The notes under the pieces: model-generated | Database searches by the model: none | Told to the model about the DNA's origin: nothing | What the model saw: only the letters and a program-made list of their open reading frames with translations | Translations under genes and position numbers: made by a program | Shown here: positions 8,318 through 16,454 of the stretch, one piece after another | How the letters are laid out: each line of letters opens with the position of its first letter | Numbering within the stretch: the stretch's first letter is position 1 | NCBI GenBank assembly: GCA_021819255.1 | Contig: JAKART010000002.1 | Location: forward strand, 1-24,372 | DNA length: 24,372 bases | Reading direction: 5' to 3' | DNA from: Acidobacteriota bacterium | GTDB lineage: Bacteria > Acidobacteriota > Terriglobia > Terriglobales > Acidobacteriaceae

Positions 8318-11300
8318 TCAGAAGATGTATTTTCCGGAAAGCTGGAAGCAGCGGGCATCCGGCGTGTAAACCTGCGTGATGCGCGCCGTAGTGATCAGTC
8401 CTCCGGTTTGACCGTCGTTGGCTGTTGAGGGATTCGCCCACTCCGGCGTATTGCTCATATTGAATCCATCCACCCGGAGCTGCAGCTCCTGATTCTTGTA
8501 CGTGCGGATGGTCTTGAAGAAGGACATATCAACCCGATTGAAGCCGGGGCCATAGATCTGTTCGCTTCTTCCGCCAAGGAAGGCCTCCGCATTCGCGATG
8601 CCCGTGACGTATGCGGGATAGCTAAAGCCCGGCTGCGGCGTAGTGAAGCTGCCGTTGTTGGCCCCCGGGCTGATCAGATCGCCTGAGAGTGGGTTGGCGA
8701 AGGCGCAGGGGTTGTACCAGTGCGCCAACGTCCGCACCTTGCTGGGGCAGGTAATGGTCGGATTGGTGGGATCCGGAGAGCCGCCGGGCCGGAACGGATC
8801 ACGCTTGAGAATGGCAAAGGCAGATCCGCCGTTGGCCTTGGCAATGTCCGCTATTCCAACGGAGAATGGCTCGCCCGTCTGGACCTGAAAAGCGAGATCC
8901 ACTGCCCAGCCACCCGCCAACGAATCCAACAGCCTGGACTTGATCGGGTGTGGGGTGCCTTCGCCAAAGGGAATCTGATAGTAGGTCATCAGTGTAAAGC
9001 GCTGGCGGACGTCCCAGGGAGAGTTCGTGTAATCGTCCCGCTCCGGAATGATATTGGGATCCCGAGTGCCGATTCCTCCATCCAGGGGATCGGGAGCGTC
9101 GTCCATGGCGTGGCCCCAGACGTAGGTGCCCAGGAACTGAACGCCGTCCGAGAAGCGCTTCTCCACCTTGGCCTGCAGGGAGTTATAGGAGGACTCTCCC
9201 TCGTAATCCAGAAAGGTGAATCCGCCAAACTTGGGGAAGGGCAACAACGGCTGCAGGTTGATTCCAGGGCGGACCAGCACGGTGGTTTCATTGGGGTTGT
9301 ACCCATAGGGAATGTGCCGTCCTGTATCTCCGACAAAGCCCATGGAAGCAACCAGATTGTTGGTGATGGCGTGCTGGATGGAGAAGTTGTAATCCATCAC
9401 CAGAGTCGTCTTCAGGTTGGGGCTGACTCCCACCAGGCTGGGATTGGAGACGAAGCTGGCCAGGCCTTGCGCGATGGCGCTTGCGAATCCAGACTCCAGA
9501 TTGAATCCATCACTTGCGCAGGGATTGGGCGAAACGCAGCTCGGTGTGACAAACGAGTCCGAGTACACAAAGGGATAGTTGGTGCCGAGATTGTCCGCGG
9601 CGCCCGCCATCTGCTGGCCCTGATAAAAGAACCCGAAGCCGCCGTGGAAGACGGTGGTTGGATCCGTGGAGTAAGCAAAACCAAGGCGCGGCGAAATGTT
9701 CACGAGCTGCTCATGGGTCAGCCCAAGCTGTGGAACGTAGTCGAGAGCGATGTTGTTGGCCGAAAGATTGGCGAGGAAGGCCGGAGAGAGAGGAAGAGTG
9801 CCCTTGTCCCCAGCCGGAAACTCGTAAACTCCAGTTCCTGTTGAGATGCCGGGCGCTCCCGTGGGATAAAAGTTGGCCTGCCGATTCGCCATCTCTTTGT
9901 AAGGCTGGAACCAGTCGTAGCGCACGCCCAGGTTCAAAGTCAGGTTTTTGCCGGCCCTCCAATCATCCTGGGCGTAACCGGAGCTATGCCACTGCGCGTC
10001 GTTGAACGCCGCGGAAGGTCCAACCGAACCATCGTGCATCTGGTCGGCAAGAAAGTCGGCAGCGCCGTTTCCGGTAAAGGCCGCGCCATAGTGCGAGGTG
10101 AAGAAGCCAGTGAACCCGTAGGTACCGTGTGATACCGGTGGCTCCAAGGTGTAGGAACGGCCGTTCTCCAGGTCAAGCCCGATGTTGAAGGTTTGCTTGC
10201 CCCAGGTTTTGGTGACGTTATCCAGGATCTGGAACACATTCGCCCGCTCTTCTTCCGGACGGTATTGGTGGGTCCCCGCCTGGGCGACGCTGCCAACCTC
10301 AAGCGTTGGCAGGCCGCCGTTGTTGGGGAATCCAGGACCGAAGGGCATATTGCCAAGGCCAAGAGTTGTGGCGATATCTTGCGTGTAGTTCAGTTGATAC
10401 GTATCAAAGTGCCCATAGTCAAAGCCAAAACGGAACTGATTGATCAGCGAAGGGGTAAACATATGGGTCTCGCTGATGACAAAGTTATTGCCAAAGTCGA
10501 GTTGGAGTCCGCTGACGCAGTCAGAACCTTCGCCGCAGCTTCCATCCAGAATAGGGCCGAGAGGACCGGCAAAGTTCTCCATCTGGTTGAAGTCGCTGAA
10601 GCGCACAAAGGCTTGGTCCTTTGGAGTGATCGTCCAATCCACCCGGACGTCGTATTGAAACGTATTCTGTGGCTGGCTTAGATTCTGCACATTGTTGTCA
10701 TAGGTGTCGAGGCCGTTTGCATTCGGCTGTGGATAAAGGTTCAGGATCTTCAAGGCGACCGGATCGATCTGATTTGAGCAGAAGACGTTCTGCTGACCGT
10801 TGCACTGTTGAAGCTGGGTTCCGGAGTTCGGCGCGTAAAGGACGACAGGCTTTGACTCACCCGACAAAGATGGATTAAGCCAATCGGAGAAGTCTCCCTT
10901 GCGCTCCGACAAGGTTGGCACCGTCTGGGTGTAAGGTTGGGCAGCGGCAATCCGAATCTCCTGAATATCGCCAAAGAAGAACAGCCTGTTCTTAATGATG
11001 GGCAGGCCCAGCGTTGCGCCGAATTCGTTCTCCCGGAACTCTGGAATGGTCAGAGCGTCAAAGTCCTTGGCGTCCAGAACGCTATTCCGCCAGTACTCCC
11101 ATACATCGCCGTGAATCTGGTTGGTGCCCGATTTGATGCTCTCATCCAGCACGGCCCCGGCGGAGTGCCCGAACTCTGCCCCATAGTCCGAGGTGGACAC
11201 CTTGAAGTCAGCCAGCGCGTCCGGCGGCGGGTTCACAAGAAAGCTTGAGCCACCCAGGCCGTCCGCAGAGAGAGCCATGTTGTCCATGCCGTCCAGGATG

Positions 11301-11896
11301 TAATCATTCTGCTCGGGACGCAATCCGTTCGCGTCAAAATCACCGGTCTTCTCTCTGGAAGTCGAGGCCGGCGCGGAGCCGGCCGTGAACTGGGCGGCAA
11401 ACATTGCATTGCGGCCATTCAGCGGAAGATCGTTGATCTGATTCGTGTCGACAACTTGCGAAACCGAACTGTCCGAAGTCCGAAGCAGTGACGGCGCGCC
11501 TGTGACGGTAACCGTTTGACTCACGGCGCCGGGACGAAGCGTCAAGGGAATGCTGATCCTCTCCCCCAACTGCAGCGAGATGTTCTCCTGTTTTACCGTC
11601 TGAAATCCTTTTGCGGAGACTCTGATTTGATAGTGGCCGAGCGGGAGGGGAGAAAACTCGTACACCCCTGCGCCGTTGGTGGTGGCATGCATCACCTGAC
11701 CCGTATCCGGATTGGTCAGCGTGACGGCAGCACCTGGGATGACGGATCCGGATTGATCCTGAACGACCCCTGTAATCGCGCCCTGATCAAGAAACTGGGC
11801 GTAGCCCAGGCCGGTGCTGAGACACAGGAGGATCAAGGTTAGCCTGACAAACACAACCTGTACGCATCTTCCTGGAACGACGAACGGGTTTATCAT
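8318..11896 (-). CDS. Oar-like TonB-dependent outer-membrane receptor with carboxypeptidase-regulatory-like domain
   Basis: The product is a large (1192-residue) outer-membrane barrel of the type greatly expanded in Acidobacteriota, probably taking up oligosaccharides. I chose the ATG at 11896 over the ATG at 11971: GAGGA lies 7 bases upstream and a signal peptide follows (hydrophobic VRLTLILLCLS, cleavage near GYA-QF). Next come a carboxypeptidase-regulatory-like beta-sandwich (GAITGVVQDQSG to about IPLTLRPGA), the plug domain (LPLNGRN, ILDGMDN, AEFGHSAGA) and a long C-terminal barrel ending in phenylalanine (KYIF), as outer-membrane proteins do. I see no clear TonB box. It is the promoter-proximal gene of a cluster with GH3 and GH38 enzymes, which argues for a glycan ligand; the ligand itself is inferred. 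Confidence 0.93.
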   Translation of the reverse strand: MINPFVVPGRCVQVVFVRLTLILLCLSTGLGYAQFLDQGAITGVVQDQSGSVIPGAAVTLTNPDTGQVMHATTNGAGVYEFSPLPLGHYQIRVSAKGFQTVKQENISLQLGERISIPLTLRPGAVSQTVTVTGAPSLLRTSDSSVSQVVDTNQINDLPLNGRNAMFAAQFTAGSAPASTSREKTGDFDANGLRPEQNDYILDGMDNMALSADGLGGSSFLVNPPPDALADFKVSTSDYGAEFGHSAGAVLDESIKSGTNQIHGDVWEYWRNSVLDAKDFDALTIPEFRENEFGATLGLPIIKNRLFFFGDIQEIRIAAAQPYTQTVPTLSERKGDFSDWLNPSLSGESKPVVLYAPNSGTQLQQCNGQQNVFCSNQIDPVALKILNLYPQPNANGLDTYDNNVQNLSQPQNTFQYDVRVDWTITPKDQAFVRFSDFNQMENFAGPLGPILDGSCGEGSDCVSGLQLDFGNNFVISETHMFTPSLINQFRFGFDYGHFDTYQLNYTQDIATTLGLGNMPFGPGFPNNGGLPTLEVGSVAQAGTHQYRPEEERANVFQILDNVTKTWGKQTFNIGLDLENGRSYTLEPPVSHGTYGFTGFFTSHYGAAFTGNGAADFLADQMHDGSVGPSAAFNDAQWHSSGYAQDDWRAGKNLTLNLGVRYDWFQPYKEMANRQANFYPTGAPGISTGTGVYEFPAGDKGTLPLSPAFLANLSANNIALDYVPQLGLTHEQLVNISPRLGFAYSTDPTTVFHGGFGFFYQGQQMAGAADNLGTNYPFVYSDSFVTPSCVSPNPCASDGFNLESGFASAIAQGLASFVSNPSLVGVSPNLKTTLVMDYNFSIQHAITNNLVASMGFVGDTGRHIPYGYNPNETTVLVRPGINLQPLLPFPKFGGFTFLDYEGESSYNSLQAKVEKRFSDGVQFLGTYVWGHAMDDAPDPLDGGIGTRDPNIIPERDDYTNSPWDVRQRFTLMTYYQIPFGEGTPHPIKSRLLDSLAGGWAVDLAFQVQTGEPFSVGIADIAKANGGSAFAILKRDPFRPGGSPDPTNPTITCPSKVRTLAHWYNPCAFANPLSGDLISPGANNGSFTTPQPGFSYPAYVTGIANAEAFLGGRSEQIYGPGFNRVDMSFFKTIRTYKNQELQLRVDGFNMSNTPEWANPSTANDGQTGGLITTARITQVYTPDARCFQLSGKYIF

Positions 11897-12000
11897 CTTT
11901 GGTCCTCGCGGAAATTGAATGAAAACGGATTCCGATTCCTTCCGCTTGGGCTCCGCCGCACTTGGCGACACGAGCGGAGGGAATCGTACATCGAAGGCGC

Positions 12001-12030
12001 ATGCTAATCCCCGCCGACAAGAAAAGTCAA
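12001..12030 (-). promoter_or_regulatory. Candidate sigma70-type promoter for the receptor-GH3-GH38 cluster
   Basis: Read on the minus strand, TTGACT (complement of 12025-12030) is followed after 18 bases by TAGCAT (complement of 12001-12006). The matches to consensus are 5 of 6 and 4 of 6. The local sequence is AT-richer than its surroundings. Transcription would begin roughly 95 bases before the receptor start codon. A 6-bp inverted repeat lies just upstream (12078-12095) and could bind a regulator. Confidence 0.4.
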
Positions 12031-12383
12031 TCTATGACAATCAATCAGAGATTTTTCTGAATGTTTTCTGATAGTTATAGGCCGGGCACGGCCTAACTTT
12101 CCGGGCAGGGCGAACCTGCGGTGTGAGAACAACGCGGCCCAACACAGGCTGAAGGATCCGTTCCTGGCCGCGCCGTCTCGCCGCCGGACACGCGCAACTT
12201 CTTCCTGCCGAATGCGAGCGAGCGCATGGCGCTCCAGATCTTTCCGTGCAGGTCCACGCAGCAGCCCGGCGTTCATGGGCGCTTTCCTCAGGCTCGGAGC
12301 CCTCGACAGGCTTGTCTGCCGGGCTCAAGCGAAGACGCCGCGGCAGGCCCGCCTTCCGGGATCCGACAACACGGAAGAGGCTA

Positions 12384-12495
12384 TGGCATTTTCGATGTTG
12401 ATGGGTGTCCCGAAGAGGGCACGCAGCGGCATTTTCATTGGTGGAAGGCGCCCATTGAAGTCGAAGCCCCCTCCACACCTGCACCGAAGACGCCT
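12384..12495 (+). repeat. Strongly diverged fourth copy of the 112-bp element
   Basis: Aligned by eye to copy 3 this is about two-thirds identical over the full 112 bp, with one inserted and one deleted base that cancel. The best conserved blocks are ATGGGTGT, TTTTCATTGG and ACACCT. The internal stem and terminal inverted repeats are eroded. The dinucleotide TA flanks both predicted ends (12382-12383 and 12496-12497), as with the intact copies. Same length, same orientation as copies 2 and 3 and a matching duplication make chance resemblance unlikely. Confidence 0.6.
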
Positions 12496-12768
12496 TAGCC
12501 GGCTCGTCCGCAGGCTGGTTCGCCACCGGTCCCGTCCCCAGCCGCTGTCTGCCGGACAAGCCGATCGTGGGAGGGCCGCCGGACCGGGAAGCGACGGCAA
12601 TCTTCGGCTCTCAACCTCGGAGCGGATGCTCCCGTCATTTCCGAGCCGACCCTTCCCGCGCAGGCGGCGCCCGCAGCCACGACGCTCCCGTGCGTCTTTC
12701 GCAATTTTGGGTGGAATAAGTGCGCCACGGCAAACCGGCTTGGGAAGATCGTCCGCACTCACAAGCTC

Positions 12769-14106
12769 TCAGCCCTCCCTCATATCTCCCATCATGAAGA
12801 GGGCGTCGGCGAGACCTGCCGTCGATACCGAGAAGCCCTCCGTCCCGGTCCATTTCACAACCTGAGGAGGGTTCTTTGTGATCGACATCGCGTTTCGGAG
12901 CAGGTCATTGAGTTTGCCGGCAATATCTTTGGATATGACCGACACGCAGATGGCCGTAATGGCGATGACCAGCGGACCTAGAAAGTAGAAGTACCAGGGA
13001 ATATCCGCATGGCTGTCGGAGATTGGATTGGGATCAGGCAGAAAAGACAGTTGCTTGGAATTGGCATCGAAGACCGCCTGATTGGAAGCATTCACATAAA
13101 ACGACATCCAGATGCCGGCCTTCATGTCGCACTTGCCCCGAATGGCCGTCCGGATGCAATTGTTCTCAATCCGCAGCTCGAAACTTTCAATCTCCGGATA
13201 ATAGGTAATGGCTCCGGACTTTACGGAGAACGTCCGAAAGGAGCGCTGGTTGACGATGAAGCTCTTCTGCTCATCGTAGCGGAAGCTCTGCGGCGCAGTC
13301 TGATAAGCCTCCGGCAGCACAGGCATGATCAACTTCTCCAAGGTGAGCCGCTTGGAGATGACGTAGCTCGCACTGTTGCCACTGCGAATCAGGCTCGGAT
13401 CAAGCGCACGCGAAAGCCCAGAGATATCCACGTTGCGCGTCATGCTCAGAACGGCAAGACACGACTGCCCGCCACCCTCTCGAGCGCTGTAGGCATAGTC
13501 GGATACCTTTGGAGCCAGCCAGCTATCCTTCGAAGGCGGCACAGGGTTGATCGAGGCCAGGACATATTTCACCTTTTCCCGATTCTTCACCAGGTCGTCT
13601 GCAATGGCGAAGCCAAGCAGACTCTGCGCCGCCACATCGAGTTTGCCGCTCGGGTCCAGAATCGTCACCGGCGTTACCAGACCTTGACCGGAGGGCGGCA
13701 GAGACGTTCCCACCTGCTTGATGTTGAATCTCATCTCGTCGAGATCGGAGACCCCGCTGCGCACCAGGGTGAGATCGACGGCAAGCACAATGGTCACTCC
13801 GGCGAGGTCGTACTCCTTCGCCTCATTGGCGCGAGCCAGCAGGCCGAACTGTTCCGCGACCGCGGAACGCGTCCCGATCCCAATGGAAAAAGAGCCTTCT
13901 TTTACCAGAAGTCCCAGGTGCAGCCATCGCTCCGACCCGCCGGGAACGATGCTCCAGGAAGCAAACTTGCCCCGCGCCGTAACCGGAGGTTCGGTCCCCG
14001 GATCCGCATTGAACTCCATGAGCAACTGGCTGGTATTGCGAGCCAGAGCTGCGTTGATCTTGTCGGAGGAGATAAGAAACACAGTATCCCAGCCATGCGT
14101 ATCCAT
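12769..14106 (-). CDS. P47-like protein of the TULIP (OrfX/P47) lipid-binding family, paralogue 1
   Basis: The 445-residue product closely matches the length and end-to-end motif order of clostridial P47, a protein of botulinum neurotoxin orfX clusters with a tubular lipid-binding fold. It starts MDTHGWD like P47. It continues with a SW.I..GG segment (50-57), VKYVLASIN (179-187), LSMTRNVDIS (220-229), a YYPEI segment (302-306), a hydrophobic stretch at ~368-392 and the family's closing block VVKWTGTEGFSVS (416-428). I chose the ATG at 14106, with AGAGG 7 bases upstream, because the P47 homology begins there. An upstream in-frame ATG (14415) lies inside the inserted repeat and would add 103 non-homologous residues. 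No signal peptide is seen. It lies downstream of a paralogue. Function here is unknown; lipid binding or delivery of a partner protein is inference from the family. Confidence 0.85.
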   Translation of the reverse strand: MDTHGWDTVFLISSDKINAALARNTSQLLMEFNADPGTEPPVTARGKFASWSIVPGGSERWLHLGLLVKEGSFSIGIGTRSAVAEQFGLLARANEAKEYDLAGVTIVLAVDLTLVRSGVSDLDEMRFNIKQVGTSLPPSGQGLVTPVTILDPSGKLDVAAQSLLGFAIADDLVKNREKVKYVLASINPVPPSKDSWLAPKVSDYAYSAREGGGQSCLAVLSMTRNVDISGLSRALDPSLIRSGNSASYVISKRLTLEKLIMPVLPEAYQTAPQSFRYDEQKSFIVNQRSFRTFSVKSGAITYYPEIESFELRIENNCIRTAIRGKCDMKAGIWMSFYVNASNQAVFDANSKQLSFLPDPNPISDSHADIPWYFYFLGPLVIAITAICVSVISKDIAGKLNDLLRNAMSITKNPPQVVKWTGTEGFSVSTAGLADALFMMGDMREG

Positions 14107-14455
14107 AGGTAGACCTCTCTGCCGGCGCTTGGAAGCCGACGCCGTCCATCCCGCGGCCACCGCCGCAGGTCGACTTGTCCGTCCCCATGCGAAGCCCGGC
14201 CATGCTTGGACCAAGCGCGGCCATGCCGGGAGACTGTTTGCGAACGTGAGCCAGGCAAAGGTAAGGCGAAGCGGGTATGCGCAGGCGCATCCTTTCAGCG
14301 CGTGCCCGCTACCGCCTTGCCCATTGGCCGGCGAGCCGGTTCTAGACCATTTTCCCTGATGATGGGTGGACGGAAGCGGGCGTTCCGTGGCGTTTTCATT
14401 GAGGAAAACGCCCACAGGAGTCGCTCCCCTTGCTTACACCTTCAGGGAAAATGGT
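14107..14455. other. Gene-free gap between the two P47-like genes
   Basis: This 349-bp gap is mostly taken up by repeat copy 2. The remainder (14107-14344) contains a perfect 14-bp palindrome ATGCGC-AG-GCGCAT (14277-14290) and a CCGGC..GCCGG inverted repeat just before the element (about 14329-14339). No gene or promoter is evident. The frame joining the repeat to the downstream gene is open but does not look coding. Confidence 0.6.
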
Positions 14456-14456
14456 C
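14345..14456 (+). repeat. 112-bp palindromic MITE-like repeat, copy 2
   Basis: This is an intact copy with perfect 15-bp terminal inverted repeats and the same internal stems as copy 1, in the opposite orientation. TA flanks both ends (14343-14344 and 14457-14458). It lies between the two P47-like genes, and its last base is part of the TAG stop codon of the upstream gene (complement of 14456-14458). It differs from copy 1 at two positions by eye. Confidence 0.85.
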
Positions 14457-16060
14457 TAGGCCTTGTCTTTCTTCCGCGGAGGAGGGGTGATATGCGGATT
14501 CCCGCCCATTTGAATCGCTCCGTTCAGGAAGACGTTGTCCAGGGTGAAGGCCCTCCCTCCAGTCCATTCGACAGGCGCAGTGGAGTTCAACACCATGAGA
14601 TCAATGGAAGGCAACTGCTTCGCCGCGCCTCCGCCTGCCACCTGAGCGATCAGCTCCGGCGTCGCCGCAGCCAGGCCAAAGACGATGGCAATGATGACGC
14701 AAGCCAGGATGATCTTCACCACACCCTTGATCACCGCTGCGGCAACGATCCCGGCAACCGCCCCGGCGATGGAGACGATGAGTTCCGTAATCGTAACCCA
14801 CGGATCCTTCTCGATATAGCTATTGGTTTTGGGATCCCGGGTCTGCTTGAAGTCGAGAGTCTGCGAACCATCTGGCTTTCTAACCACATAGATCGTCTGA
14901 TAACTGGTGTTTTCAACGACGCTGCGAATGCCGGGAGAGATCTCCGTCACCGTTCGGGTATACACCTGAATCTCGTCTCCAATCACCTGGAGCACGAAGT
15001 CGTGTATGTAAGGGGTATAGTTGATGGCTCCTACGCGAACCTTGTTGCACTCTATCTTTTCCTTATTTTCGATGACGGTATTGTTCGCCGTAAGCCGAAA
15101 CGAGGAGGCTGTCGCGTGGGGAAATCCCTTGACCAGGCCGGGAAAGATCACCTTCTCCATATACCGCGAAACGGCGATATTGAACCCGGCCCGCGAACCG
15201 GATGGGATAGAGCCGGGAGCAATCTGATTGCTCAAGCCATCTGCGCCGCGGTTCTCCGTCATGCACAGAATGCCGAAGTAACTGGATTCCTGGTCGCGCC
15301 CATCAAAATAGCCATAGCCCGTGTAGGTTGGCTTCAGCCACTGAAATTCCTTGTCGCTTGCGATCTGGTTCACGTTCACCGTGGCAAAGATATACGCAAA
15401 TTTGACGATGTTCGCATTGAACCACTCGGACAATCCACCGATCATCAAGGCTCGATTGAAGGTGCTGGGCGGAGGCCCGGAGAAGGTAAGGTTCTGGACA
15501 ACGACGGCAGGGTCGGCATCGCTTCGAGCCTCGGCATCGGTGAGCAGATCATCCTTTTCCAGAAGGTCATTCCCTTGAATGCCGGCGCGAATCTGACCTG
15601 CCCTCGCGCCCGAAGGGAGTTGCGGGATGTACTTCAGTTTGACGGAGATGTATGCCGTGCTGCCAGACATGTCATAGCTGTTGCCGCTGGCCGTCAAGCT
15701 TCCTTCGGTGATCGGAATCGCCAGAAAGATGATGGCTCCTGAACCCCCGAGGCCAATCTGCCAACTCCCAAACTTCCCGGAAACCTTGTAACTGCCGGAG
15801 GGATCGACGTTCTGGTCAAAGTCTGTGGGCACAGTGGGGGATGTTCTCAGCACAGAGTTCACATCGCTCACGCGCAGGATGTAAGTGGTGTCCCATCCCA
15901 GTGTGGTTACCTCACCGCTCAATTCGGCAGCGGCAAAAGTGGAGCGATGACGAAAGAGAGCGGGAGTGTGCTTTGGAGACGGAAAGGCGTGCTCCAGAAG
16001 CGATATCTCCGTAGTGCTCAATGGTTGCAGGCGGGCTTCGGGCAGGGTTTTGGATGACAT
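14456..16060 (-). CDS. P47-like protein of the TULIP (OrfX/P47) lipid-binding family, paralogue 2
   Basis: This 534-residue protein is a diverged paralogue of its downstream neighbour. After an extra ~50-residue N-terminal segment it shows the P47 start (LGWD, 54-57), GSWQIGLGGSG (98-108), KFAYIFATVNV (220-230), CMTENRG (266-272), SRYMEKVIFPGL (298-309), INYTPYIHDFVLQV (347-359 region) and the closing block VEWTGGRAFTL (497-507). Between the last two lies a long glycine/alanine/valine-rich hydrophobic segment (~422-475) that could cross or insert into a membrane. The tail after the closing block is proline- and lysine-rich. AAAGGA lies 7 bases before the ATG. No signal peptide is seen. The stop codon falls on the edge of repeat copy 2. 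The partner and biological role are unknown. Confidence 0.82.
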   Translation of the reverse strand: MSSKTLPEARLQPLSTTEISLLEHAFPSPKHTPALFRHRSTFAAAELSGEVTTLGWDTTYILRVSDVNSVLRTSPTVPTDFDQNVDPSGSYKVSGKFGSWQIGLGGSGAIIFLAIPITEGSLTASGNSYDMSGSTAYISVKLKYIPQLPSGARAGQIRAGIQGNDLLEKDDLLTDAEARSDADPAVVVQNLTFSGPPPSTFNRALMIGGLSEWFNANIVKFAYIFATVNVNQIASDKEFQWLKPTYTGYGYFDGRDQESSYFGILCMTENRGADGLSNQIAPGSIPSGSRAGFNIAVSRYMEKVIFPGLVKGFPHATASSFRLTANNTVIENKEKIECNKVRVGAINYTPYIHDFVLQVIGDEIQVYTRTVTEISPGIRSVVENTSYQTIYVVRKPDGSQTLDFKQTRDPKTNSYIEKDPWVTITELIVSIAGAVAGIVAAAVIKGVVKIILACVIIAIVFGLAAATPELIAQVAGGGAAKQLPSIDLMVLNSTAPVEWTGGRAFTLDNVFLNGAIQMGGNPHITPPPRKKDKA

Positions 16061-16342
16061 ACTTGAATCCTTTCAAAGATAGAGTCAACAGATGGGAGAT
16101 GTTCGTGTGATCCGCTGATGAAGGGCTGAGCCAAAGAGGGCAGGAAAGATCATGTTGAACTTTGAACGAATAGCCAGCCTTAACCGATAGAAGACGAAAA
16201 GTTGCAGCGTCAAGCATTGCGCTGCTGCTTTGCAGCTCGATGCAGAGCGATGTGGAGTTGTGGTCCTCACGTTCCAATGTGAAACTGAAGCGACGTGACT
16301 CTTTGATGTAGACCATCGACTGTACGTTAACGAAGCATGCCA
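16061..16342. other. Upstream region of P47-like paralogue 2
   Basis: This 282-bp stretch lies between the start of the P47-like gene and repeat copy 3. It is less GC-rich than most of the window. It contains a tandem TTGAAC/TTTGAAC motif (about 16154-16167) but no convincing paired promoter hexamers. A minus-strand frame from an ATG at 16316 runs through it and into the P47-like gene; I do not call it. Confidence 0.4.
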
Positions 16343-16454
16343 GACCATTTTCCCTGATGATGGGTGTACGGAAGCGGGCGTTCCGTGGCGTTTTCATTGG
16401 GGAAAACGCCCACAGGAGTCGTTCCCCTTGCTTACACCTTCAGGGAAAATGGTC
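16343..16454 (+). repeat. 112-bp palindromic MITE-like repeat, copy 3
   Basis: This intact copy has the same orientation as copy 2 and perfect 15-bp terminal inverted repeats. CA flanks both ends (16341-16342 and 16455-16456). It differs from copy 1 at one base, in the 6-nt loop of the main hairpin, so stem pairing is kept. With copy 2 it brackets the longer P47-like gene. Confidence 0.85.

Larger units (their letters stand above)
11897..12768. other. Gene-free interval between the receptor and P47-like genes
   Basis: This 872-bp stretch holds no open frame I would call a gene. It contains a candidate promoter for the receptor gene (12001-12030), an inverted repeat TAGGCC-N6-GGCCTA (12078-12095), an imperfect nested hairpin GAGCCC...GGGCTC (12297-12326) and a diverged copy of the 112-bp element (12384-12495). 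The part from about 12500 to 12768 is GC-rich and shows nothing recognisable. No intrinsic terminator for the P47-like gene ending at 12769 is obvious. Confidence 0.6.

Noticed and set aside
12234-12345. Possible further diverged copy of the 112-bp element in the copy 1 orientation, anchored on GGGCGCTTTCCTCA
   Set aside because: Only about 16 bases around the anchor agree well; the rest aligns at near-random level and no terminal inverted repeats are visible.
12212-12865. 217-codon plus-strand frame across the gap downstream of the P47-like gene
   Set aside because: Composition is arginine/serine/proline-rich, typical of GC-rich non-coding frames; it runs into the end of the P47-like gene on the other strand and has no recognisable domain.
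15912-16316. Possible small minus-strand gene starting with MVYIKESRR upstream of and overlapping the longer P47-like gene
   Set aside because: It would overlap the P47-like gene by about 150 bp in another frame, has no clear ribosome binding site, and matches no family I recognise. The non-overlapping part is not GC-rich and could be a leader.
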